NCBI GenBank assembly: GCA_014529385.2
Contig: CM043948.1
Span: forward strand, 19,652,951-19,716,950
Source: Adiantum capillus-veneris
Taxonomy: Eukaryota; Streptophyta; Polypodiopsida; Polypodiales; Pteridaceae
Direction: 5' to 3'
DNA length: 64,000 nucleotides
In this document: positions 35,991-50,365 of the stretch, piece after piece
Layout: every line of letters begins with the position of its first letter
How positions within the stretch are numbered: the first letter of the stretch is position 1
Program-made: the position numbers and the translations under genes
Notes under the pieces: model-generated
The model's database searches: none
What the model was told of the DNA's origin: nothing
What the model saw: the letters and a program-made list of their open reading frames with translations, nothing else

Positions 35991-36890
35991 GCGTCCTTAC
36001 CTCGGCCAGGAGTGCCTTTTCTTGTATGACCCCCAGCCGTCATAGCTTTTGCACAGCTGGTTTTACCCCTTCCTTCAACTTAATATGATGTTCCACTAAT
36101 GGAATACTTGTGATTCTTTCATAGTTGTGAAATGAAAAGGTCGGGAAATCCCATCAACATTTGTAAAAATTTATCTTTCTTCTCAATTGTTAATTCCATA
36201 GACAACATACCCTTCAACATACTTTCTCCTAGGCCAGGTGATTTACTTTTCTCTTCATTGCTTTGCCCTTCTGGTGATGGGTCGCCAGTGGTGCTTGCCC
36301 TTTGTAGATCCTTCATGATGATACCCATCAAATCAATGGAACTGTCGCTTTCATCGGTGGATGTGGTCTCGTCCTCAAAAGGGGAGGACTCACTAGTGAT
36401 TTCATCTGCTGATGTCTCTAGGTCCATTTGCTTCTACTTGCCAGTCTTCATGTTGTAGTAGATTGTCTCTCCTTTCTTACCACTCATGCGTAGAAGGCCA
36501 GTGCCCCAGTCTTGCTTTTCCTTCATGGCCATCAACCATGGACTTCCCAAGATTAATGGATAGCCCTCCCCGTTAGTAGTCATTACAAAAACATTCTACT
36601 TCTACCTCACTATTGGAAGCCTTTATCTTCACAACACTTACCACACCTGCACATTTTACTTTTGCGTTGTTTGCCATCTTTGCCTTGCATGGAAAAGGCC
36701 TGTCAACCTTGAGCCCCAGCTGTAGCATCATAGCTTCACTCATCACACAAATTTGTGCACCTCCATCAATGTAGGTGTTTCCAACCCTCTTACCTTTTAT
36801 GTTGACGTCGACAATTGGAAGGATGTCATCCATGTTGAAACCCGAAATTGCTCCGACTACCTTTGCTTTGGAGCGTCTTGTACTTACCAT
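35991..36890 (-). pseudogene. gypsy-6 protease and acidic spacer
   Basis: 36890-36573 contains the retropepsin site GNTYIDGGAQICVMSEAMML. It is followed by 36427-36119, an acidic Ser/Asp/Glu-rich spacer ending in the RT approach sequence (MGFPDLFISQ). The arrangement matches gypsy-1 (VDGGAQICVI, then acidic spacer), so the two belong to related lineages. A stop and frameshift separate the pieces. Confidence 0.8.
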
Positions 36891-38207
36891 TTTGGACCAT
36901 TGCCGCCTTACCTTTGGTGCGAGATGTAGCAGTTGTGGCCATGTAATCTTTGGTCCTTACTCTGCCACATCCAATGTTAGATCATAGGGTCTAGAACTTT
37001 CCCCTAACTGAAAGTCGGTGATGCCTATTTTCTATCGTGGCCTTGATAGCCTCTTGATAGTCTCTCCTTTCATGCTTCTCTCATCAGCAGATTGTGTAGC
37101 TTTCTCCCTCCTAGCTCTTTTTACAGTCATGGCTTCAAATGGTTCTACAAAGGTTACTTTCTCCTTACCCTTATCCCTTTCCTTTACTCTGGGTGGATCC
37201 ACTACTACGGCCTTTCCTTTCTCTTCTAGCCTTATGATGTTTACAGGGCGATTAGGTGGTGGTACCGGTAGAAGAGGTGGAATGGGTGCTTGTGGTGGTG
37301 CCTGGCCCTGGACGTAGAATTTGTGTTGGTGGGGCTGGTGCTCTGGGTGGGGGTGTTATCTCTCTAGGGGGTGACAGTTGGTTCCTCCTACCTCCTCTAT
37401 TATAGTTTTGTCGCGGTTTGGGATAGTAGTACATACTATGACCATATTCTCCGCAGTTGTAGCAGTGATACTCCCTGTTTTGTCGTCGTTCTCTTCCCGA
37501 GTCTTGATCTGTTTCTTGATTCCTTCCTTGCTGTATCAAGTGGACAGGAAGATTCTACAGCTGGTCAGTAATGTGGGCCAACATATCTTGTTGGTCATTT
37601 CTTACCCCAGGAGCCGGTGGTGGTGGAGGAATGGTGGTTGTCGTGGTTGTTGGTCGTGGTGTTCTTGCTTCTGTTGACTCGGTTTCTTTGGCTTTCATCC
37701 GCAGCTTCTTGTCCTCAAGGCGAGCAATCTCAACGGCTAACTCGTACGTAGCCGGGAATCTACCCTTCACCTTCTCCTTCAGAAGCGGCCATAAGCCATG
37801 TGTGAACCGGTCCTTTTTTAGGAGATCGGGTACAACTTCCCCTCTTGCCAGTGACTCAACCCACCGTTCCCACAAATCCACAAATTTGGACTCATAGGTG
37901 GCGTATTCTAAAAGACCCTCCTGCTTCATGTCTCTCAACTTGTCCCACAGCTTCTCTGAAGTGGTACCTCCCCCAAAACGCCTTTTAAAAGCAGTTTTCT
38001 AAGGGTCCACTCATCCTTAGTTGCTTGTGGAAGTGCATTGTACCATGACCTAGCTTCTAGCTTCATGAGATGCTTAAAGATTCTAACCCGGGATTCATCT
38101 GTATTTTTGCTGCTTACTACACATGCTACTTCAAAGTCATCTAGGAAATCTATTTCCAAATCCTCCCCCTTCTTTTCTTTAAATGTTGGAAATGCTACCC
38201 TTACCAT
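36891..38207 (-). pseudogene. gypsy-6 gag
   Basis: 38207-37935 is the capsid N-terminal part (VRVAFPTFKEKKGEDLEIDF onward). 37938-37555 continues the capsid (YATYESKFVDLWERWVESLA, LLKKDRFTHGLWP) into a Thr/Pro-rich linker. 37539-37252 has a zinc knuckle reading CYNCGEYGHSMYYYPK, where the fourth zinc ligand is Tyr instead of Cys. The two capsid pieces overlap by four bases in different frames. Confidence 0.85.
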
Positions 38208-39054
38208 GATTACTGAGAGAGAGATCTAGAAAGACACATTTCTTAGCTTGCAATCAAAAGTTCTGTTTTTCTTTACAAGGAGACGTGTATTACCTTTTTA
38301 CACTAGAACATAGATTAAAATCTCAAACGGTACATTTCCTTGTACCAAAGGTAAGATAAATGGCTGATTTGATGCCAAAACCTCAATCCCAGCATGGTGT
38401 CGATGACGTGTTGGTAGTGAGCCTTCAAGTCCAGTATTACCTTGATTGAGCGTACTCATATCGGAATGTGTGATCCACCTTGAGGTAAGTTGTATTGATT
38501 CATGTGAATCTTAGAGGTGCTTAGTCACTGTCCAAGCTTGTGGGAGAGGGTGGTGTTCTTTCCTCAAACAAGCTCAGTAGATCCCTAGTCTCTCTAGTGA
38601 GAGCGTGAGCATGTGCTTCCGTTATCTGTGCTGCAGCATCAGGTGCGACTTGGAAACTATCTGTGATAATTACCTCGGTGACTTGAGTTACCCGATTCTC
38701 GAAGTAGAACAGTGTTGATTCTCTATTGTGCAGATCTCCCTCCATCTTGTTGTTGTGGGTTGGTTGTAGGTAGCGGACATGGTTTCGACTTTATCCTTCT
38801 TCTTCTTGGCACCCGGCCTATGTATATCCACTTAGTTTGGCGTGTTGGTTGAATCTCCCACTACAAATCGATTACCTTTACGTCTGGCACTCCAGCTTCG
38901 ATGGAGATGCAAAGTTTGTCTAGTTGTTCTTGGAGATCTTCTTCTTTTGTCGTCCAATTAGCAAACCATTCATCCATCCACAAAAGTTTAGGGGTTTCAG
39001 TCTTGTAAACTGGAGGGTTTCATGAAAGGATCCTCGGTGGGGGTGCCAAGAAAA
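38208..39054 (-). other. gypsy-6 leader and primer-binding site
   Basis: An untranslated leader with one 74-codon frame (38745-38521, acidic C-terminus) of unknown meaning. The minus strand next to the LTR reads TTGGCACCCCCACCGAGGAT (39031-39050), the candidate primer-binding site, six bases inside the LTR end. Confidence 0.6.
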
Positions 39055-40649
<1,595 letters not shown>

Positions 40650-40697
40650 TAGATAGATAGATAGATTTTATTATCGTCCTCGGAGGTCAAATATGAC

Positions 40698-43600
40698 CTA
40701 TGGGACCAAAGTTACATGTGATGTAGTATGTGTATGGCTGATGAGTGACTCTCGATGCTCCAAAATTGTAGTGATGAGAGTCGCAATGGAGAGCCCACAC
40801 TTTGGCTGGGAGAGGAAAGTGTGTAGGTCTAAGTTATGGCTGAAAATGTGAGAGAAGCAAGTTCGGATGTGATCAAAAGCTGAGCACTCTAGTAGTGTGT
40901 GGTACTCAGACTCTCGAACTTGCAGTGAGCATAATGTGCACAATCGATTTGACTCTTCTCCATTGCCCCAACGCCCTATCTCGCATCGAAGGAAATGGGA
41001 GCTAAGCCGAATTGCTGCGATAGTGCGTATCGCGGACAAGGGAATAGGCTCAAGCATGTAAGTGTGAGTACGGTTTCCTCTCTCAGCGAAGAACATGGTT
41101 TTGTAGTTGGGGGCAATATAGGTGGTGTAATGTATGAAGCGTGACCCACCGGATTTCTCCCAAGCCGTAATACATTGGCGTTGTAGAAAAGCTTCATTCA
41201 CTTGAGAGTCAATTGAAGCATCATGTAGCAAGTGTAATGCATCCCATCTCCCAAACCACTTCTTTATGTCTTGCATCCATCCCGTGCTCAAGATCTTGCT
41301 TTTATGCGTCTTTTGAACTTTTTTTCTTGCTTCCCATGCAATTGTAGGAAGTCAATGTGAGGGGTTTTGACGCATCTTTATCATGTACTCCACAACCCTT
41401 TCCATGCCCATAACCTCAATTGGAAGAGATCCCGACTCAAGAAGTAAGAGCATATATGGTGTTTGTGTCTTAACTTGGAGAAAGTTTGTAAGAAAACGCT
41501 TTTGGACATTCTCAAACTCTTTCCAAGTAGACTTTGAGATGCTCCCGCCCCACACTTCAACTCCATAAAGAAGAACGGGTGTCACCAATGCATCAAAAAG
41601 ATACTTCTTGAGAACCCAACACTTGATGTTTCTCGCATTACACATGTTCTCAAATGCATAATATGCTCTCTTTCCCGCTTCCAAACGACGCATAGCACAT
41701 TCATGCCACTTGTGATTGGATGGAACCTCAAGGCCAAGGTACTTAAAGCTCTCAACAACTTCAAGTGTCTCGTTGTTGTACACAATGCATGGCTTCTCCT
41801 TATGGTTGGTTTTCACAAGCATAACCTTTGTTTTGGATTCATTTACAATCAGCCCACTATGCAAGCAAAAGTTCTCAAGGACAACCATAAGCTTTTGTGC
41901 ATCTTCTAAAGTGTGTGCTGGAAGCACTACATCATCCGCATACAACAAAAGCATGATTACCGCATTGCAAATAGTGACCTCTTCAATGCCTTCTTCTTGC
42001 ATAAAGTCAAGTACCATTTGTTCCAATTGATCGATGCATAGACCAAAGAGAGTTGGTGATAATGGACATCCTTGTTTAACCCCAATAGTGCTTACAAAAA
42101 TTTCTGAAATTTCTCTCCCCATGCGCAATTGACAAATCACCTTCTCATAGATTCGAGAAACCGCAAGCATAAACTCACTTGGCACTTGGAGTTCTTCCAT
42201 CCTTCTCCACAAATTGTTACGTGGAATCATATCAAAGGCTTTCTTAAAGTCCACAAAACAACAATACAATCGTTTGCCTTTCAACCGACTTTCCTCCATG
42301 AGAACACGAAGAGTGACAAGATGATCAATGGTGCTATGGCATCGACGAAAACCCGCTTGTCCCTTTGCACGCTTGTCATTCTCTTCAGCCCAATCACTCA
42401 ATTTCATCTCCATTATGCACCCAAACAACTTTGCCATAAGAGACCCAATCATTATAGTCCGGTAGTTGCTTACATTCTTTACATCCCCTCCTTTATGCAA
42501 AGGCTTAACCCAATTAGTACTCCAATCATAAGGCATACCATGTTGAAGTGCAAGGTTGAACATATCACACATCCACTCATGGGTAAAATCTCCCGTCCAT
42601 TTGATCATCTCCGGCTTGATACCTTGAAGATCTCCCGCTTTGCGAGTGGCCAACTTTTCAAGCCCACCGCATACATCCTCAACAGTAAAAAAAAGACGGC
42701 ATACATGGGAGTGAACCATAAAATGGCATTTTTTCAGTATTTTCTTGCTCATATAATTGCCTACAATGTGTGTACATATCCACTAGACTCAAGTTACCAA
42801 AATTCTCAACCCGCTTGCCTCTCAAGTTTCTCCAAAATCTTCCACATGCATGTGCCTTTTCTTGGACTTGAAATTCTTGTTGCTTTACTTCCCATCTTCT
42901 TCTCTTCTTTTGAATCAATGCCTTGTATGTACGCAAATGACTTTGATAGTTGTCTTTGTCCATAGTTGCATCAAGCTTTATCAAGGACTTTCGAGCATCT
43001 TGACATTCTTTATCAAACCACCTTTTGCGTGATCTATCTTTGTGGATACCATGGAGATGCTTTATGGCAAAGCATTCTTCCGCACAAGAACAAATAGCTT
43101 TCTTGAAAGCTTCCCATTTAGTTTCCAATGGTGCATCACATTGAAGCTTTGTCATCCATAATTTTTGCTCAACCATTTCAATGTACATTGGTGCCCGTTT
43201 GAAATCTATACATAGTGATAACTTCTCTTTCCTTTGGCTGAGATTATCATGCTTAGTTGCTTCTCCACATGAAAGGTCAATACATAAGGTGCGATGGTCG
43301 GATTCCGGGGTCCATTGACCAAACATAAAACTCTTTATGCGATACATGATGGCTTCAGAGAGTAGCATATAGTCAATCACACTATCCCCATTATGTCTTC
43401 TACATGTAAATCCATTGGTTCCACTCCACAAAGATACACCATTGGCAATGAGCATACCCGTGCTATTACACATGTGTAAAAGTAACTTTCCATAGTGATC
43501 CGGCTCTTTCTCATCCATTGAAGTACGATCATACAAGTGAACTTCCTCCAACTCCCTTGAAATGTATGGCATATCAAATTGTTGAGTATCATGTTGGAAT

Positions 43601-44097
43601 GTTTTTGTGCGAGCATTCATATCCCCAAATACAATAACATCACCTTCACCTTTGAAATAAGCAATGTCCTCTTCCAAATCAGAAAACGGTTGATCTCTAT
43701 CCATGCAAGCATAAAAGGGAGAATCATGATGAGGAATGTAGCAACCGGCTACAAAAATGGGTGCTCTTTTTGGTGTCATAATTTTCAGCCATACATAACG
43801 TTTGTACTTGTCATCTTTCACAATTGATACAAAATCTTCCAATCCTTTCTTAACCATACATGCTAACCCTCCTTGTCCTCTTCGTTACTTGAGATTCTTT
43901 GACCACATCAATGAATGTACATTGTAATCCTCCAAGCCGTTAATCCTTTGTGTATCATGCTCCCAAGTTTCAACAAGAAGTACAACATCGGCTTTGCTTG
44001 TTAGTTCATCAATGCCAACCCCCGCATTCCATGGGTATCCATTACAATTCCAAAAGCATATTTTCAATTGTAACTCGGTCTCATAGGTCACGCATCC
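40698..44097 (-). pseudogene. LINE ORF2: endonuclease, reverse transcriptase, zinc-finger end
   Basis: APE-type endonuclease motifs are CFWNCNGYPWN, VVLLVETW, VFGDMNARTKT and ESDHRTLCIDL. The RT has FVDFKKAFDMIPRNN, GVKQGCPLSPTLFG and LLYADDVVLPAHT. The C-terminal CCHC is LCTLCSLQVRESEYHTLLEC (about 40970-40905). Lesions are an in-frame TAA at 43882-43884, a frameshift near 42700 and an in-frame TGA at 41352-41354. Sequence reads on sensibly across each. It nicks target DNA and copies its own RNA there. Confidence 0.93.
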
Positions 44098-45048
44098 CTA
44101 TTTGCTTGAGAGACTTGCCTCCTCCTTGGGCACATTTTCTTCATGAGAAATCTCTTTGTTTTTATTATTCTTTTCCTCATATGCCTTGCGACGCATATTT
44201 TGTTGCTTAATAGTGCGATCTTCACATACAAAACATTTTGTATCCCTCAAATAGATCCAACTATTATCAAGGATAATCTTTCGCTTGGTCTCATCCGGCA
44301 TGGTGCATACAATTGGCCGTTCTCCCGAGCGAGGAGCTCCTTGCTTCCCCACTCTATGCGCTCCATAGACCATAACTCCGGACATGCCAAAGTGGGTTTT
44401 GAAGAAATCTTCAATAACAATGGCAAGAGAAGGAGGTGTCTCTAACTTCTCTTCGGGAATTCCACGAATAACAATGTTCTTGGAACGTCGCTCCCGTTCC
44501 TTCAACTCCTCCACATCCATATTCTCAACATTCTTTGTTTGAACCATAGCTTGCATGAGTGAGGAATTAGAAACCACATTGCTACCACATACATCAGCCC
44601 AAGACTTATTTGTGCATACATTTTTCATGTCGCATACATCCCGGCTCATAGTGTCAAATTTCTCCTCTTTCAATACATGGTCATGCTCTACTTTGCTCAT
44701 CCGCTCCTTCAAAGCATTCAAGTCCACAAAAGAGCGTTTACATTCCTTGACTTCCTCTTCAAGTTGCATCAAACGTGTTGTTTGCATCTCAAGTGTCCTC
44801 TTGAGATTCTCATTCTCAACCACAAGTACCCTTAGTGTGCCATTCTCCATTGCAAGTGCTCGTAAGTCTTCGCCTTGTTTGTTTACGGTCTCTCGCAATG
44901 ATACCAAGTACGCCATGATCATGGTTTCCGATGTCGTTGGTTGGGTGGTTGTGTTGCTATCTCCATACTTAGGAGATTTTGGATCATTTTCCACAATGGT
45001 TGTGGACCTTGTTGAAGAAGAAGAACCCTTGCGAGTGCCGAAAGACAT
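44098..45048 (-). CDS. LINE ORF1 protein with coiled coil and RRM-like domain
   Basis: 316 residues. The N-terminus is Ser/Thr-rich. A long coiled coil spans about residues 45-140 (LKRTLEMQTTRLMQLEEEVK). An RRM-like core begins at ERRSKNIVIRGIPEEK and extends through YGAHRVGKQGAP, and the tail is basic. This layout is that of L1-type ORF1 RNA-binding chaperones. It ends in TAG at 44100-44098, and ORF2 continues in the same frame straight after (GCVTYETELQL), with only that stop between them. Confidence 0.88.
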   Translation of the reverse strand: MSFGTRKGSSSSTRSTTIVENDPKSPKYGDSNTTTQPTTSETMIMAYLVSLRETVNKQGEDLRALAMENGTLRVLVVENENLKRTLEMQTTRLMQLEEEVKECKRSFVDLNALKERMSKVEHDHVLKEEKFDTMSRDVCDMKNVCTNKSWADVCGSNVVSNSSLMQAMVQTKNVENMDVEELKERERRSKNIVIRGIPEEKLETPPSLAIVIEDFFKTHFGMSGVMVYGAHRVGKQGAPRSGERPIVCTMPDETKRKIILDNSWIYLRDTKCFVCEDRTIKQQNMRRKAYEEKNNKNKEISHEENVPKEEASLSSK

Positions 45049-45276
45049 TGTATGTAAAATAAGAGATGAGAATCAATTTTGTTGAACCTGTTCACTTCGG
45101 AAATGATGCTACAGAAATGCCTTCCATAACTCTAAAAATTTCTGTCTTTACATCAATGCGTAGAGGACTTCGTGCTCTTCGATTGAGGCTATAGATCACC
45201 CAAATCGGAGTTCGGATGAAGAAGTTATGATCAAAAGAGTGGACTGCTGTCTACTAGGTCAAAAAACGGCTGCACT

Positions 45277-45277
<1 letters not shown>

Positions 45278-45314
<37 letters not shown>

Positions 45315-45562
45315 GAGAGATGGAGAGCGAGCTTCCGGGATGCTCCTGGCCGACACAGAGAGCGAGGGAGGGAGTGTGAGAGATTTGGTGTGTGGGTGTG
45401 GATAAGAGAGAGAGAAAGATTATGCAGCGCTGGCGGCCTACGGGCTTGACGACACAGAGCGTGAGAGAGGAAGAGGGAGGCTTTCGTTTGGGGTGGGCCG
45501 CCAATGGAAACAAGGGTGGGGGGGTGAGGTCAATGTGGTGGGGGAGGGTGTGGGTGGTTGAG

Positions 45563-45610
<48 letters not shown>

Positions 45611-46230
45611 TTATGCTGCATGGTGGGTTCCTACATCGAGGGGAAGAGAGAGAGAGAGGGAGAGTGTGTGTGTGTGTGAGTGAGAGGGGGGGAAAGATAG
45701 TGAGAGAGAGAGGGAATGCGGCCGGCCGGTGGGAAGAAAACAAGAGGGGAGAGAGGGAGGGGAGAGTGAGGTCGACGGAGTGTGGACGAGAGGGAAGAGG
45801 GAGGGGTGAGGTATGGCAGCCCGCGAGTGGAGTATGGACGAGCGAGAGGTAAGAGAGAGGAAATAATTAAAAAAATGTGAATGTTGTGTGTGTATAAATA
45901 ATGCAAGAGAAAGACTGACTCTGGTTCATGCATGGCGGCCCGCCAATGGAAAAGAACAATGTAGGCTTGTTTTATTGGCTTGATGGTAGGAGAATCAGGG
46001 TAAGAGATAGAGAGATGGTGGTTTAAAAGGGAAAATGCGGCAGCCTATTGCATGCGCGCGAGCAAGGAAGGGGGAATTGGTGGTGGAAGTAATAATAGAA
46101 AACAAATGCTTTTTTAATTTGTGTTACCTCATGCTTCTGAATGTGGCTGATTCTTGCGGTTTGGGTTTTGAAAACTGAGAACTTTAACTCTCAGGCCGGG
46201 TTAGAGGGCGGTGCGGCTAACCGGGTATCA
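45278..46230 (-). repeat. gypsy-6 5' LTR, 5' part
   Basis: Continues the LTR after the LINE, collinear with about 32296-33194. Contains (GA)n at 45279-45320 and 45567-45608. Ends GGTATCA at 46230. Confidence 0.9.
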
Positions 46231-47020
46231 ATGGCTATCGTTCTTGCCTCAAGAAAAATGCTTGCAATGAGACTCCTAGAGCTTCCACCACATCGAAGCT
46301 CCAAAAGAGGATGCTCATTGCAAAGGTGCACCTCTCTCTTATGCTTGGGGAAAGGTAAGGGAGCATGATGCCTTCATCTTGTTTGACCCTGGCACTACTC
46401 ACAACTTCATATCAATGGAGTTGGCCACCAAGTTGGGCATTCAAGCCTTCAAGATGGGAGATGATGTAACGGTCGACACTGCTTTCAAGGGACAACGAGC
46501 CTCCATTACTCCCTTGATTGGGAAGTTGAGGCTTCATGTCCAAAGCTATGTTGACAAAGAAGATTTTTTCATCTCTCCTCTCCAACATGAGGGTGCTATC
46601 CTAGGGGCACCATGGTTCAACCGCATGGCTGCCAATTTGAAGTTTCCTGAAAGGAGAATCTACTTCACCTACAGGGAAAAGAACATGTATATAGATGCTA
46701 GTGAGTTTGGTCGTACTATACCACTTGTAAATCCTCTTGCTTTTGATAAATCAATGAAGAGCTCAATTTTTGCGTACATGATTTTTATCAAAGAGTCTCT
46801 AAAAGGTACTAATGTTTCACCAAATGTAAATGATAGGAATCAAGAAGAGTTAGACTTGCCTAATTTTCTAAAAGGACTCCAAGATGTGTTCATCGAAGAT
46901 ATATCTATGGAATTACCTCCAAAACAAGAGGATGATGACCATCGAATTGAGTTCCTACCATGAAGCTCACCGCCTAACAAGCCTCCTTATCGAGTTTCTG
47001 AAGCTCAAAACAAGGAAATC
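46231..47020 (+). pseudogene. gypsy-5 zinc-knuckle end and aspartic protease
   Basis: From 46235 the second half of the gag zinc knuckle (SYRSCLKKN) continues the sequence left at 30804. The retropepsin active site LFDPGTTHNFISMELATKLG is at 46379 onward, with DPGT in place of D-S/T-GA. The frame runs to 46963 with an acidic end (DDDHRIEFLP), then a stop precedes PNKPPYRVSEAQ and the RT. Confidence 0.88.
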
Positions 47021-47930
47021 ATGAAGCAAGTACAAAAATTGGTAGACAAAGGGATGTTGAGGCCTAGCTGTTCTCCCTTCTGTTCTCCAATCCTTTTGGT
47101 GCAAAAAAAAGATGGTACATACTGTATGTGTGTGGACTATCGAGCACTAAACCATATCACTACTATCAAAAATAGATTTCCCGTGCCTTGGGTAGAAGGT
47201 CTGTTTGATAAGCTACAAGGATTTACCTACTTCAGTAGGATTGACCTTAAAAGTGGCCATCATCAAATAAGGATAGTGGATGAAGGTGTCCTAAAGACCG
47301 CGTTTCGTACAACGTTTGGCCTTTATGAATGTCTAGTCATGCCTTTTGGATTGACTAATGCACCAGCCACATTCAATCGTCTAATGGTGGAAAAAACATT
47401 TAGAACCTACCGCAAATTCAATGGAGTGTTCTTTGAAGATATCATCATCTATTCCAAGTCTTTGGAGGAACATAAGCAACGTCTCCATGTGATTTTTCAA
47501 GCATTGAGGAAGAAAAATCCTTTTCTCAAACAAAAGAAAATCGAATTGTTCCTTCAAGAGATTCAATACTTAGGTCATATTATCTCTCAAGATGGTATCC
47601 ATATGGATCCATCAAAGTTAGAGATAAAAAAATCATGGCCTAATCCAAGGAATCTACATGAGCTATTAAGCTTTATTGGTATGTGTGCATACTATAGACG
47701 CTTCATAGAAAAATTTTCTCAAATAGTAGGACCATTGCATGACTTAACTAAGAAGAACGTTAAGTATTTATGGACTGCTAAGAAGCAAAATGCTTTTGAC
47801 AAGCTCAAAGAGAAGCTTACCTCCCAACCAGTCCTCATGCTTCAAATCTCTCAAAGCCATTTGAGGTCCAATGTGATGCTTGTGGTGATTTCCTTGGATC
47901 GGTCTTGCTTCAAGAAGGGCATGCCATAAC
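47021..47930 (+). pseudogene. gypsy-5 reverse transcriptase and RNase H start
   Basis: A 302-codon frame: SPILLVQKKDGTYCMCVDYR, RIDLKSGHHQIRI, MPFGLTNAPATFNRLM. The catalytic motif reads VFFEDIIIYS where FFDD is expected, so a catalytic aspartate is replaced by glutamate. RNase H begins near 47850 and changes frame at about 47905. Confidence 0.92.
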
Positions 47931-48667
47931 ATATGAGAGGCAAAGGCTCAGTATAGATGAACGTGTCTTAGGCATTTATGGGAAAGAGTTATTAGCTCTT
48001 CTACATACCCTAGAAACATGGAAGCACTATTTATTGGGGATTCCATTTATTCTACGAGCCGACCACCAAAGTATCAAGTATTTCATGACACAAACCAAGC
48101 TTTCCAACAAACAAATGAAGTGGGAATTTTTTTTTTCACAATTTAATTTTCATATTGCTGGTAAGCACAATCAAGTGGCTGATGCACTTTCACGACAACC
48201 AAAAGTTAATGCAGTGTCTATAGCAACTCACAATGATCTATCTTCTATGATAGATGAGTGTGCTACCAACCTTGACTTTAGAAACATAATGTCTTCCCTT
48301 GCTTTGGGGAAGAAAGAGGAACAATTCACCTTGTAGGATGGTTATCTTCTCCATGGCAATAGGCTATGTGTTACCCACTCCCTTAGTGAGAAAGTCATGT
48401 ATGAATCCCATGCTCCTCCCTATGCGGGGAATAGAGGAATTCAACCTACGCTCCGAGGAGTAGAAACGTACTTCTATTGGCCTACCATGAAAGTGGACAT
48501 ACAAGAGTATGTTTCAAAATGTGTAGTATGCCAAAATACCAAGGATGATAGAGGGAATCAACCTGGATTACTCCAGCCATTACCTATCCCAAATTCACCA
48601 TGGGAGAGTATATCCATGGATTTCATCTTTGGATTGCCCAAGTCTATCCATGGGAATACGGGAACAT
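47905..48667 (+). pseudogene. gypsy-5 RNase H and integrase N-terminal half
   Basis: 47905-48336 holds the RNase H end (ELLALLHTLETWKHYLLG, LRADHQSIKYF, GKHNQVADALSRQP). After a stop at 48334-48336, the integrase zinc domain (HAPPYAGNRGIQPTLRGVET, KCVVCQNTK) and the first catalytic aspartate (SMDFIFGLPKS) follow up to the DNA transposon insertion at 48669. Confidence 0.9.
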
Positions 48668-48669
48668 TA

Positions 48670-48696
48670 GGGCCAAAAACGACTCAAAAAGGGTTG
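48670..48696 (+). repeat. DNA transposon left terminal inverted repeat
   Basis: Matches the right terminus (58463-58489) in inverse orientation with about two mismatches over 27 bp; the core CAAAAACGACTCAAAAAGGG is identical. Confidence 0.92.
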
Positions 48697-49107
48697 TTTG
48701 TTAATCTAAGGATTAAGGAATAGTCCAATAGTTATTTGACACGTATACAAAAGTATGGCACTCTTGTCTCCTCTATTGTGCGTTTTGGTGGTCCTATTTT
48801 GACGGAGAACCGCTAAATGTCTTGATCACAAGGCTGAAACTACTATATTTAGGTGCTTTCGGTGAGAGAGCTCATTAAATTTGCGGCTCAAAGCAATGAA
48901 GTCTCGTCTTTTATTCTATTTTATATTTCACAAAAGCGTTGTCAAAAGATACGAAATATATGTCAGAAGGCTCTCAAAACAAGAGCATTAATGACAAATC
49001 ACCTACTTTTTTCAAACGTATACCTTTCTCGCTCTCTAGTTTGTGAGAGGTTTTAGTTTCTCTAGTTTCCGTGTATACTTTCTTTCTTCTCTAATCTCTG
49101 AGTTTCC
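48697..49107 (+). promoter_or_regulatory. gene 1 upstream region of the DNA transposon
   Basis: A 411-bp AT-rich non-coding stretch between the left inverted repeat and the gene 1 start. It should contain the gene 1 promoter. No distinct TATA box can be fixed. Confidence 0.4.
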
Positions 49108-50365
49108 ATGGCGTCTTTTGCACGTCGCCCTTCACATAACATAACTTCTTGTGACTTTCATAACGTTAGAGAGGATGGTCTTTGGAAGTCCATATCTTTT
49201 CGTGTGAATGACTGGGTAACAATGCTTCCTTCATGCAAAGGTGTACACAGAGTGAAGAGAACTAAACGCGATAAAGTAAAAAACCATTGGAAAGGTCGTG
49301 TTCTTGCTTTCAAAGCGACCGACAATGGCTTGCTAGCTAAGGTTCAACATGTGTACATGGCCAAGGATATGGTGTTAGACTGGGAAGAACATCCCACACT
49401 GCATTCTTACTGTAAGTACAAAAAAAAACTATTTGATACAGTGAATTTTTTTCATTATCCCATTGTTTTTCTCATTTTTTGATTCCATTCTAGATATATT
49501 TCCTTCAACAGCTGTGGAATGGAAGCCTGTGGAGAGTCTGAGTGGGACGTTCAAAGAAATGCATAAAGGGATTGCAGATGCTATGTATGTTGACAAGCCA
49601 CCTTCCTTTTACAAAACAATGGATTTGTTTGTCTGTTTTGCAAAATACAAAGTTCCATCACAAGAAGGTGCATATGGAGAACTACATCAGTTACCCATTC
49701 CCACCATAAGTTCACTTGATTGGGAAGCTCCTGATGCATGTACTATATCAAGCTTCAAATCCAAGATCAAAGAAGACATCCTTAAAGCTATGTCTCCGGG
49801 CAGGATATCAAGAAGGATTAAAGTTCAATGGTTCTTGCCTATACATGTCTTTGTGGCATGTTTCAAAACAATGGATTTGCATAGGACAAAGACGATGTGG
49901 CTTAATAGAAGACTTTCTATGACTGAACTTGATAATGTTCTTGGAGACGGATGGAGCACCAAAGAAACTTTCCATATTGGTGACAATATTAGTTGTAGAG
50001 TAAGCCCAAATTCTATGTCTATCTCATATCAACTATGTCCTCAATCATTAGTTCTGGGCTACGACTATAGGAGATGGAGAAGCAAATTAGGTATCTGGGT
50101 TCCTCTCAACTCTGAGGAAAATTGTCCAGAGTTTGAACTAAAGGTCACAGTACATCCACACACCGAGTATAGAAGCCTGATAGTAACAACAAATTGGAGA
50201 CTAAATGATGTTAGAGAATCTCTTGAGTTTGTTGATGAAACATCTCCCGAGTATAGATTCAAAGTGGATGAAATTGTGGTGAGCACAAGGATGGAGAATT
50301 CAACCTCTTGCATCACATGCCTTCCTCCAAAAAGAGTTGTATTTGAGCCACTTGCAAGGACTTGA
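49108..50365 (+). CDS. transposon gene 1: BAH-like domain protein, two exons
   Basis: Exon 1 is 49108-49411 and exon 2 is 49494-50365. The intron 49412-49493 has GTAAGT and TTCTAG ends and keeps the frame, giving 391 residues. Residues about 22-120 look like a bromo-adjacent homology domain: a beta-rich segment with ISFRVNDWVTMLP, WKGRVLAFKATDNGLLAKVQ and, across the splice, SYYIFPSTAVEWKPVESLSG, which resembles the BAH strand where the ELF-S motif leads to the I/L-x-G end. The remainder has no recognised domain. BAH domains in ORC1, Sir3 and plant CMT proteins bind histone tails, so a histone-reading role is plausible. This gene shows no stop or frameshift. BAH assignment is from pattern only. 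Confidence 0.7.

Noticed and set aside
42129-42965. A 278-codon plus-strand frame
   Set aside because: Antisense to the RT and endonuclease of LINE ORF2, which show clear catalytic motifs on the minus strand.
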